Shown here: positions 13,105 to 20,489 of the stretch, one piece after another | Layout of the letters: each line of letters starts with the position of its first letter | How positions within the stretch are numbered: position 1 is the stretch's first letter | From: a virus | DNA: 22,468 nucleotides | Virus record (IMG/VR): IMGVR_UViG_3300020190_000383 | Coordinates: 1-22,468 of that record | Strand: one strand, 5' to 3' | The notes under the pieces: generated by a model | Database searches by the model: none | What the model was told of the DNA's origin: nothing | Seen by the model: the letters and a program-made list of their open reading frames with translations, nothing else | Translations under genes and position numbers: made by a program

Positions 13105-14660
13105 GTCAAGCAATCCAAACGTACAGTATTTCAGCGCCAGGTTTTTACGGGCTGAATACACAAGATTCGCCGCTTGATTTAGCGGCGGGTTTTGCTTTGG
13201 ACGCAATTAACTGCGTTATCGATCAGTACGGTCGCATTGGCGCACGCAAAGGTTGGGACAACTTAAACGCCAGCACAGGCAATCTTGGTTCCAATCCGAT
13301 TGGTGTTCTCCACGAATTGGTGGTGGCGGACGGAACATATACGATACTATTTGCTGGCAACAATAAACTTTTTAAGTTGGACGGCAGTAATGCCGTGGTT
13401 GAGTTGACTTATGGGGGCGGGGGAACAGCACCAACAATTACGGCCAACAATTGGCAATGCGCGTCGCTTAACAACATCACTTATTTTTTTCAAAGTGGCC
13501 ACGACCCACTAATTTACGATCCGACAGTTAGCACCACAACTTACCGTCGAGTAAGTGAAAAAACTGGCTATGCCGGAACGGTACCGTTGGGCGATATTTG
13601 TATTTCAGCTTATGGCCGGCTGTGGATTGCAAACACAACGACGGACAAACAGACCTTGACGTTTTCGGATCTAGTGTCTGGCCACGTTTACACCGGCGGA
13701 TCGTCTGGCACGCTAAACGTTAACAGCGTCTGGCCAAACGGGCCGGATGAAATTACCGCATTGGCGGCGCATAACGGTTTTTTGTTTATCTTTGGTAAGC
13801 GCCAGATTCTGGTGTACCAAGGCGCTACTGCGCCGTCGACCATGTCGCTATATGACACGGTGATTGGTATTGGTTGCATTGCACGCGATTCGGTACAAGG
13901 CACGAATACGGATGTGGTGTTCTTGTCGAATAGCGGCGTGCGGTCGGTATTGCGCACGATTCAAGAAAAATCCGCGCCGTTTCGTGACTTGAGCAAGAAC
14001 GTACGTAATGATTTGATGAATATCGTAGCGGGCGAAACAGCAGCTAACATCAAAGCAGTGTATTCGGAAGTTAACGCGTTTTATCTGTTGACGTTGCCAT
14101 CTAACAAATCTGTCTATGTGTTTGATACACGCGGCACGCTACAAGACGGCGCATCAAGAGTAACGACTTGGACAAGTATCGAGCCTACTGCATTATTGGC
14201 GCGGCGTAATGGTGATTTGTTGATCGGCAAAACAGGTTACGTCGGTAAATATACGGGATACACCGACAATGGTGCGGTTTATCGTTTGCAGTATTTTACA
14301 AACCACGCAGATTTAGGCGATCAAAGTGTCACCTCTATTCTGAAAAGATTGTCGATTGTGGTGATTGGCGGAACGAACCAGTATGTCACCATGAAGTGGG
14401 GGTTTGATTTTACTGAAAACTATCTGTCGCAAAACGTACAGATCCCAAAGCAATCTGTAGCGGAGTATGGTGTAGCTGAATTTGGTGCTAACGGATCGCC
14501 GTTAGCTGAATACGCCGATGGCATCGCGCTTCAAACTTTGTACGCACAAGGCACTGGAGCGGGCAAGATTGTGCAGACAGGTTACGAAGCAGATATTGAT
14601 AGTTCGGCGCTGTCTATTCAGCGCATTGAGATCCAAGCAAAGAATGGAAGGGTGTCATGA
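13101..14660 (+). CDS. Tail hub / packaged-DNA stabilisation protein (P22 gp10-like)
   Basis: A 519-residue product close in size to P22 gp10 (472). In that family six copies close the channel below gp4 and carry the tailspikes. The N-terminus has the family-typical GFYGLNTQDSPLDLAAGFAL and INCVIDQYGRIGARKGWDN, after which the protein is nearly all beta, in blades such as GRLWIANTTTDKQTLTFSDL and VVFLSNSGVRSVLRTIQE that suggest a propeller-like fold. A tight ATGA overlap links it to the adaptor before it and to the short-fibre gene after it. The assignment is based on gene order, size and the N-terminal motif, and is good but not proven. Confidence 0.82.
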   Translation: MSQAIQTYSISAPGFYGLNTQDSPLDLAAGFALDAINCVIDQYGRIGARKGWDNLNASTGNLGSNPIGVLHELVVADGTYTILFAGNNKLFKLDGSNAVVELTYGGGGTAPTITANNWQCASLNNITYFFQSGHDPLIYDPTVSTTTYRRVSEKTGYAGTVPLGDICISAYGRLWIANTTTDKQTLTFSDLVSGHVYTGGSSGTLNVNSVWPNGPDEITALAAHNGFLFIFGKRQILVYQGATAPSTMSLYDTVIGIGCIARDSVQGTNTDVVFLSNSGVRSVLRTIQEKSAPFRDLSKNVRNDLMNIVAGETAANIKAVYSEVNAFYLLTLPSNKSVYVFDTRGTLQDGASRVTTWTSIEPTALLARRNGDLLIGKTGYVGKYTGYTDNGAVYRLQYFTNHADLGDQSVTSILKRLSIVVIGGTNQYVTMKWGFDFTENYLSQNVQIPKQSVAEYGVAEFGANGSPLAEYADGIALQTLYAQGTGAGKIVQTGYEADIDSSALSIQRIEIQAKNGRVS

Positions 14661-15376
14661 CTAATTATGTTAAGAGTACGGACTTTGCCGCTAAAGATGC
14701 GCTGGCGTCTGGCAATGCAGGCAAAATCGTTAAGGGCACGGAGATTGACACCGAGTTCAATAACATTGCTACCGCAGTCGCCACCAAGGCCGACACCGCG
14801 TCACCAACATTTACTGGTACGCCTTCGCTGCCCACGGGTACGACGGGCGTTACCCAGTCGACATCGGACGACAGCACTAAATTAGCCACGACAGCGTTTG
14901 TGCAAGACATCGCGGACGCGATCAAGAACGCGCTGTATCCTGTAGGTTCTATCTACATTAACGCGACGAATAACACCAATCCGGGTACGTTATTAGGCTT
15001 TGGTACTTGGACAGCATTTGGTGCTGGTCGAGTCATGGTCGGTTTCAATAGCTCTGATCCGTTATTTGATACTGCTGAGGAAACTGGTGGTTCTAAGGAT
15101 GCGATTGTTGTAAGTCATACGCATACAGCAACATCGTCTGTTACTGATCCGGGTCACACACATACTGTAAATAACACTGGTGGCGCTCATCATAGCCCAT
15201 TGACTAACTCACCTGTAGCTGCTGGTTCTGGCTTTAATGGAGTATTAAACATGCTCACTGGTAGCATAACTACAGGGATTACTGTTTCAACATCTAACAG
15301 CACGACAGGTTCTAGCGGTACTAATGCTAACTTACAGCCTTACATTACTGTTTATATGTGGAAGCGGACTGCATGA
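14657..15376 (+). CDS. Collar/short-fibre-like tail protein with HxH motifs
   Basis: A 239-residue product. Residues about 35-90 are a shaft with the common phage-fibre repeat PTFTGTPSLPTGT and DSTKLATTAFVQDI. From residue 93 the sequence PVGSIYINATNNTNPG, then LLGFGTWTAFGAGRVMVGFN, and the end NLQPYITVYMWKRTA follow the pattern of the C-terminal receptor-binding domain of T4 gp10/gp12-type proteins. It carries His154-x-His156 and His167-x-His169 plus His178-His179; in T4 gp12 HxH motifs bind a metal ion along the trimer axis, so the same is inferred here. The gene is ATGA-coupled to the hub before and to a cupin-like gene after. It probably attaches to the hub and touches the cell surface. 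Confidence 0.83.
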   Translation: MTNYVKSTDFAAKDALASGNAGKIVKGTEIDTEFNNIATAVATKADTASPTFTGTPSLPTGTTGVTQSTSDDSTKLATTAFVQDIADAIKNALYPVGSIYINATNNTNPGTLLGFGTWTAFGAGRVMVGFNSSDPLFDTAEETGGSKDAIVVSHTHTATSSVTDPGHTHTVNNTGGAHHSPLTNSPVAAGSGFNGVLNMLTGSITTGITVSTSNSTTGSSGTNANLQPYITVYMWKRTA

Positions 15377-15696
15377 TTATTGATACGCTACCTGATCGGC
15401 AATTGATCCATCATTTTTCTGATGGGTTGTACGCCAAAGAGATTCGTGTACCGGCGGGCACTGCGATATTGAAGCATACGCATGATTTTAGTCACTTGTC
15501 GATTTTGGCTAAAGGTAAGGTAGCAGTATTGGTAGGTGACGATATTCAGATTGTTCACGCGCCAGCGTGTTTGGAAATTAAGGCAGGCGTCACGCATGGC
15601 GTGAAAGCTATTGATGATTGTGTTTGGTACTGCATCCACGCAACCGACGAGAAAGACCCGGCGAACGTGGACAACGTGTTGATTAAAGGAGAATGA
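15373..15696 (+). CDS. Cupin-like small protein coupled to the short-fibre gene
   Basis: A 107-residue product of about the minimal cupin size. It shows a GTAILKHTHDFSHLSILAKG stretch resembling cupin motif 1, with His35, His37 and His41, and IKAGVTHGVKAI resembling motif 2 with His75, so a bound metal is likely. The usual motif-1 Glu is missing and His41 may replace it. The end ATDEKDPANVDNVLIKGE is conserved, as I recall, in phage copies of the family. ATG 15373 overlaps the fibre stop (ATGA); an in-frame GTG at 15358 would lie inside that gene. Its place right after a fibre suggests a role in fibre assembly or sugar modification, but no substrate can be named. Confidence 0.8.
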   Translation: MIIDTLPDRQLIHHFSDGLYAKEIRVPAGTAILKHTHDFSHLSILAKGKVAVLVGDDIQIVHAPACLEIKAGVTHGVKAIDDCVWYCIHATDEKDPANVDNVLIKGE

Positions 15697-15697
15697 C

Positions 15698-16795
15698 ATG
15701 CCTATCGTTGGCGCTTTAATAGGAGGCGGCCTTGGGCTACTAGGCAGTTCGATGCAGGCAAGCGCGACTAGACGCGCGGCTGAAGCGGGCGCTGCCGGAA
15801 CTGTTGAAGCCGCGCGTATTGCTGCCGAAGAAGCACGTTTTCGCCCAATAGGCCTTACGACACGTTTAGGCCGCAGCCAATTTACGTTTAACCCGGAAGG
15901 ACGTGTGTCGGGCGCAGGGTATGAACTATCGCCCGAACTACGCGCCTATCAAGACAGATTGTTGGAGTTGACTGGCGGTGTTGGGCTAGACGTTGCCGCC
16001 GCAGCACCAGGTCTATACGCGCCGATGCGAGACGCGGCGGGGCGGCTGTTTGCTTTAGGCGGCCAATATCTGTCTGAGTCTCCTGCTGACGTAGCGCAGC
16101 GTTATATGACGTCGCAACTCGACATCTTGGCGCCGCAACGTGAGCGCCAATTGGCCGCGCTGCGTAACCGTGCATATCAGACTGGCCGCGAAGGTTTATC
16201 GGTAGGCGCAACTGGTTTGCGTCCTGGCGGCGGTGAAGGGTTGCGTGCGACAAATCCTGAGATGGAAGCGTATTACAACGCAATTGCACAGCAAGATGCC
16301 GAATTAGCGCGGCAAGCCCAGCTACGTGGTCAGCAAGATTTAGCTTTCGGCACCACGCTATTTGGCACAGGTGCTGGTTTGCTTGGCGGCTATGAGCAAG
16401 GTTTGGTCGGTTCACTTGCACCGTACCAAAGTTATCTTGGTGGGGTAACCGGCCTAGAATCTATAGGTCAACAACCTCTAAGTTTAGGCGCGGCTTTAGG
16501 CGGCGGAAATACGGCGTCGGCACAAGCCTTACTAAGTGGCGGTACCGCCGCTGCAAATCTGCGTATGCAAGCCGCTCAACTCAACCCGACTGCGTCATTC
16601 CTGCAAGGTCTTGGTACAAATCAACAACTGACGTCCGGGCTAGCAGAAGGTATACAAGGTTTATTTGGTGGTAGCAGCGGCCCAGCCTACAACCAAACGC
16701 AAATAAGAAGTGATGTATTGCCCGAAGGTTTTCCGACTAGCTATTTTAATTCAACCTCACAATTTACAGGACGACCCGGCTATGGCTACCTCTGA
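15698..16795 (+). CDS. Internal virion / DNA ejection protein (first of three)
   Basis: A 365-residue product beginning with a Gly-rich hydrophobic segment, MPIVGALIGGGLGLLGSSMQ, a glycine-zipper-like stretch able to insert in a membrane, followed by an Ala/Glu/Arg helix (residues 18-50). The middle (about 80-230) is long helix with many Gln, Arg and Tyr, and the C-terminal third is Gly/Ala/Leu-rich. Such proteins are packed in the head and leave with the DNA to form a channel across the envelope. RBS AAAGGAG at 15685-15691, and the ATG is one base after the cupin stop. The 3' end overlaps the next gene by 14 bases. Position at the start of three large Ala/Gly/Gln-rich genes just after the tail genes is the main support. 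Confidence 0.78.
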   Translation: MPIVGALIGGGLGLLGSSMQASATRRAAEAGAAGTVEAARIAAEEARFRPIGLTTRLGRSQFTFNPEGRVSGAGYELSPELRAYQDRLLELTGGVGLDVAAAAPGLYAPMRDAAGRLFALGGQYLSESPADVAQRYMTSQLDILAPQRERQLAALRNRAYQTGREGLSVGATGLRPGGGEGLRATNPEMEAYYNAIAQQDAELARQAQLRGQQDLAFGTTLFGTGAGLLGGYEQGLVGSLAPYQSYLGGVTGLESIGQQPLSLGAALGGGNTASAQALLSGGTAAANLRMQAAQLNPTASFLQGLGTNQQLTSGLAEGIQGLFGGSSGPAYNQTQIRSDVLPEGFPTSYFNSTSQFTGRPGYGYL

Positions 16796-18350
16796 CATCT
16801 TAGGCCTGTTCACCTCGCCGGAACAGTACCAGCAGCAGCAAGACTTGATGATGCAGCGCCAAGCGGCAGAGTTGGCGCAACTTGATCCGTACCAAAGCGT
16901 TCGGTTCGGCGCGATCCGTGCCGGTCAGCAGTTCGGTCGCGGCTTGGCGGGCATCTTGGGTGCAGAAGACCCACAGCTGCGCTTGATCAGCACGCGCCAA
17001 TCGGCTTTGCGCGGTATCAACTTGGGCGACCCCGAGTCGATCTTCACCGCCGCCCAACAACTCGCCGATGCAGGCGATCAGCAAGGCGCGTTGATGTTGG
17101 CCGACTACGGTCGTAAAGCCGCTGCGGATAAAGCATTGGTAGAGCAGCGCACACGCGAAAGAATGTCGCCTGCCTTGCAAGCGGCCGCGCGTATTCGCGA
17201 TCTAACCAAAGATAAAGAGAAGTTACTGGGAGAAGGTGCTACCGCAGACTCTCCTGAAATAAAACTTATCGACGCAGAGATAACTTCTTTGAGTCGTGGT
17301 GGCAAAGCTCCCGGTGCAGACCTGACAGATGCGCAAAAAAATGCGCGGGCTTTAGCTTTCCTAAAAGGACCGGAAGGAACAGTAGAATTTGACACTGAAT
17401 ACGCAAAACAATTACCGTTAATGCTATCAAAAGGCGGGCCCGAGGCGTCAAAAGAAATTAATTTGGCTAATAATATAGTCGACATAGAAAAACAAATACG
17501 AGAAGCGGCTGACCCTAATGCGCCAGAAGTAATGGATTTGAAATCTAAAGCTTCAATACTTCGTTCTCAACTTAAAGGTAACAGGCCAAATCTTACGGTT
17601 ATTGGAGAAGCGAAAAGTGGCCCTGATAAAGGTAAAGCTGTACTTGTTGATGAAGTTAACGACCAACAATTTATTTATGATATTGATAAAAACGGCAAAC
17701 AATACCGTAAACCGTTTACCGGTGATGTAGATAGGGTTACTTCTTCCGTAACGTCGACAACTACTGTTTTACCTTCGGGGCCAAAACAAGTAGTTGAAGG
17801 GCTTGGTAAGCTTGACGTTGAAGATGTAAAGATCGCGCGCGAAAATAAACGCGCTGCTGTTGCATCTAATATAGCGCTACAAAAATTAACTGCATTAGAT
17901 AACCAGGGCTTAATTAGCGGTGCTTTTGCAGCTAGTAGAGTGGGCGCAACTAACTTCTTAAATACTTTAGGGTTACTTAGCGCAAATGATGCAAGCCAGT
18001 TAGCTACTTCAGAACAATATCAAAAAGTAGGTTCTGACCTTGTGTTCCAATCTTTGCAAGGTAAGTTAGGCACTGGTATATCTAACGCTGACCGTGATTT
18101 TATTGAGAAAATATTCCCCAGATTGGAGAACAGCGCGGCAGCAAGACGTGAGCTAATACAATATTTAACTAAGAAAAATAACGCAATTATTGAAGAAGCC
18201 AACGCAGTAGAAAACTGGTTACGTAAGAACAACTCATTAGATGGGTACACACCAAAAATCAGCGGCATATATACGCCGCCGTCCAGCCCTGTTTCTAAAA
18301 TGACCGACCAAGAATTGCGCGATGCGCGGGCTAGATTGCTTAAAAAATAA
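16782..18350 (+). CDS. Internal virion / DNA ejection protein (second of three), mosaic in composition
   Basis: A 522-residue product from ATG 16782, preceded by ACAGGA at 16766-16771. An ATG at 16710 in the same frame is inside the previous gene without support. The N-terminal 140 residues are Gln/Ala-rich helix (SPEQYQQQQDLMMQRQAAEL, YQSVRFGAIRAGQQFGRGLA); the rest is mixed, with a beta-like middle and a helical end KMTDQELRDARARLLKK. Base composition changes sharply near 17210: 40 of 60 bases are G or C at 16921-16980 but 17 of 60 at 17641-17700. Codon choice shifts likewise to A/T-ending codons. The end motif recalls the ends of other phage internal proteins. Role in ejection is inferred from neighbours. 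Confidence 0.75.
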   Translation: MATSDILGLFTSPEQYQQQQDLMMQRQAAELAQLDPYQSVRFGAIRAGQQFGRGLAGILGAEDPQLRLISTRQSALRGINLGDPESIFTAAQQLADAGDQQGALMLADYGRKAAADKALVEQRTRERMSPALQAAARIRDLTKDKEKLLGEGATADSPEIKLIDAEITSLSRGGKAPGADLTDAQKNARALAFLKGPEGTVEFDTEYAKQLPLMLSKGGPEASKEINLANNIVDIEKQIREAADPNAPEVMDLKSKASILRSQLKGNRPNLTVIGEAKSGPDKGKAVLVDEVNDQQFIYDIDKNGKQYRKPFTGDVDRVTSSVTSTTTVLPSGPKQVVEGLGKLDVEDVKIARENKRAAVASNIALQKLTALDNQGLISGAFAASRVGATNFLNTLGLLSANDASQLATSEQYQKVGSDLVFQSLQGKLGTGISNADRDFIEKIFPRLENSAAARRELIQYLTKKNNAIIEEANAVENWLRKNNSLDGYTPKISGIYTPPSSPVSKMTDQELRDARARLLKK

Positions 18351-18359
18351 AGGTAAATG

Positions 18360-20489
18360 ATGGCTCAGACACTTACACTGGAAGAAGTTGAGCAGGCGAT
18401 GCGCGATCGTGGCATTCTCACCAGTACCGGTTCGGTTATGGATGAGAAAGGCACGACGCTTCAGGAGTTTAAGAATTTTGGCGAATCCTTGTTCAAGGGC
18501 GCGCCGATGGGCATTATTGACATTCTTGGCGGTTGGGGAAATCTGTACGATTACCTGAAAGAGAGCAAAGACCCGAGTGCGTTTTCATCCGCTGGCATTG
18601 CACGCGGTGTTAAAAATCTGACGGGCATTGATTTGCTGAAGATTCCCGGCTATCGAGGCGCGTATGAGTTTAGTTCTTCCGGTGCGCCTGCTGCCGCGTT
18701 AACTGCCGTCGGTGTGCCAGGATTATTTAGCCGCACTAAAACGGGGGTTGCTGGTGAATTCGGCGTTGGCGGCACAACAGGATTATTCTCAAGCCAAGTA
18801 GCGCCTGACAGCCCAGCCGCTCAACTTGCATTAGGCATGACGCCGTATGCTGCCAAAGCATCCTATCTTGGCGCGCAACGATTAATGACGCAACCTAACG
18901 TGAGAATGCCGTCGGTGCCGGAAACGCAATCACTATTGCGTGTTGGCCGTTTGACGCCAGGCGAAGCGGCGGTAGATCGCCCACAATTAGCTATCGAAGC
19001 CCGCGCAGAAGCATCGCCGCGCAGCGGCCAAGCGCCTATCGCATTCCGTCAAGGACAAGCGTTAGACGTGGAAAGTTTCCTTGATAAGCTGTTTCAGCGT
19101 TCGGCTGGCGCGCCGGTCACTTTGCAGCGCGCAGAAGCTACAACCAAAGCCGTCGTGGATGCGTTTAATAACTACGGCAAAGCGTTGTCGTCTAAGTTGC
19201 GCAGCGACGCCAATAAAGACTTTAAGGCCGCAAAAACAGCAGGCGGCATGGTTGATACCACACCAGTGGTAGATAAAGTGCGCCAGCAATTGGCCAGCAT
19301 TGCGCCAGAAGAACCCGGCTTTGCGCAACTGCGCTCGTCATTAGAAAAGATTTTGACGGAGTACGTTGAGCCAGGTAAGCCTGCGACCACAACGACATCA
19401 GCTGTGGTTGGCCCAACAGGTCAACCGGCCAGCGTTACTGTGACGCCAGCAACGCCAGACGTCATCAAATCAATCGATATCAAGCGATTGCAAGATAACT
19501 TGGCGTTGTGGGGCGACGCGGCGTATTCGGGCAAAGCCACAATTGGCGGCAGCAACATTTTTGAGGGTGTAGCGCCAGGCAAAGCTAAAGGCATTGCTAT
19601 GAATGTGCTGCGCGGCTTCAAAGAATCGCTGGATCAAGCAATCGCTAATAAAGTGCCGGGTGCCGATAAATTGGTTCAGGCGCGCGATAACTTTGCGACC
19701 AACATACGTCGTATCGAAGAATTTGCTGATCGTCCTTTAACCAGGGAATTTGATGTTGCCAACGTCACGAAGTTGGTGCCGGAAGAAGTACTGACGAAAC
19801 TTAAGAAACTGCCCGAGTCTCAGCGCAATTTCTTGGTTGATGTCATGCAGAAACACCCTAACCCGCAAGTCAATCTAGTGCTAGACACAATACGTCGCAG
19901 TACGATGGACGACATTCTAGTTAGCGGTCGCACGTCAGGGTCAGCATTAGACCCAAAAATAAGCATTGCAAAAACATTAAGAGCGCTGAAGAAAAAAGGC
20001 GACTTGGCGGCGTTGTTTCCTAACCCTGCCGATTTGCAAGAAGCGCAGTTAGCCATAAAGTACATGCAGCGCGTATTGGCAAAAGAAGCACCAGCAGGTA
20101 CGCCGGGTATCGGTGCAGGTACGGCATATAGTGCGTCACGCGGCGCAGGCGCGACGGCCACACAAGGTTTGGTTGCTAAAGAACTTGAATCTTTCGTAAC
20201 CGCGACGTTAATGAGCCCAGAAGCACTTTCCAAAGTGCTGTTTCAAGGCGATAACCGCAAACTGCTGCTTGACCTAGCTAAAGGTAAGACCAAAGGTGAG
20301 AAGGCGTACATTGCTGTCCGTAAACTTGGTGAAGGTCTTGCTATTACCGGCGCGCGTGGCGGCCCGATGGTTGGCACCGAGCGCCCGGAAGTTGAAGGTG
20401 AAGGTGCGATGGCGCCTGCGCCATCTGCTGGACCATCTATGCAAGAGATTGAGCAGGAGATGCGCGACCGCGGTTTATTGGAGGAATAA
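18360..20489 (+). CDS. Internal virion / DNA ejection protein (third of three), with matching motifs at both ends
   Basis: A 709-residue product from ATG 18360; the adjacent ATG 18357 is too close to AAAGG at 18349-18353. Residues 5-19 read TLEEVEQAMRDRGIL and residues near the end read MQEIEQEMRDRGLLEE, the same motif in two places. Residues about 35-60 hold a GAPMGIIDILGGWGNLYDYL segment, Gly-rich and partly hydrophobic. The middle (about 230-450) is charged helix with a Pro/Thr-rich gap (TTTTSAVVGPTGQPASVTVT), and residues 540-640 are helix/Ala-rich. No enzyme motif such as a transglycosylase is seen. It is the last large gene before the ejection-associated membrane protein. Internal virion identity is inferred from size, order and composition. 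Confidence 0.72.
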   Translation: MAQTLTLEEVEQAMRDRGILTSTGSVMDEKGTTLQEFKNFGESLFKGAPMGIIDILGGWGNLYDYLKESKDPSAFSSAGIARGVKNLTGIDLLKIPGYRGAYEFSSSGAPAAALTAVGVPGLFSRTKTGVAGEFGVGGTTGLFSSQVAPDSPAAQLALGMTPYAAKASYLGAQRLMTQPNVRMPSVPETQSLLRVGRLTPGEAAVDRPQLAIEARAEASPRSGQAPIAFRQGQALDVESFLDKLFQRSAGAPVTLQRAEATTKAVVDAFNNYGKALSSKLRSDANKDFKAAKTAGGMVDTTPVVDKVRQQLASIAPEEPGFAQLRSSLEKILTEYVEPGKPATTTTSAVVGPTGQPASVTVTPATPDVIKSIDIKRLQDNLALWGDAAYSGKATIGGSNIFEGVAPGKAKGIAMNVLRGFKESLDQAIANKVPGADKLVQARDNFATNIRRIEEFADRPLTREFDVANVTKLVPEEVLTKLKKLPESQRNFLVDVMQKHPNPQVNLVLDTIRRSTMDDILVSGRTSGSALDPKISIAKTLRALKKKGDLAALFPNPADLQEAQLAIKYMQRVLAKEAPAGTPGIGAGTAYSASRGAGATATQGLVAKELESFVTATLMSPEALSKVLFQGDNRKLLLDLAKGKTKGEKAYIAVRKLGEGLAITGARGGPMVGTERPEVEGEGAMAPAPSAGPSMQEIEQEMRDRGLLEE
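18388..18412 (+). repeat. 5' copy of a 25-bp direct repeat
   Basis: This 25-bp segment encodes VEQAMRDRG near the N-terminus of the 709-residue protein. It matches 20449-20473 at 22 of 25 positions, in the same reading frame. Confidence 0.75.
20449..20473 (+). repeat. 3' copy of the 25-bp direct repeat
   Basis: This 25-bp segment encodes IEQEMRDRG at the C-terminus of the same protein, 22 of 25 identical to 18388-18412, ending 14 bases before the stop codon. Confidence 0.75.
20480..20485 (+). promoter_or_regulatory. Shine-Dalgarno in front of a probable ATT start
   Basis: GGAGGA, a near-perfect anti-16S match, ends 4 bases before ATT 20490. No ATG, GTG or TTG in the right frame lies within reach; the TTG at 20491 is in another frame and meets a stop after three codons. 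Confidence 0.65.

Noticed and set aside
15888-16421. Minus-strand open frame of 177 codons
   Set aside because: It lies wholly inside a well-supported plus-strand gene; its translation is low-complexity and His/Arg/Gln-rich as expected of antisense frames.
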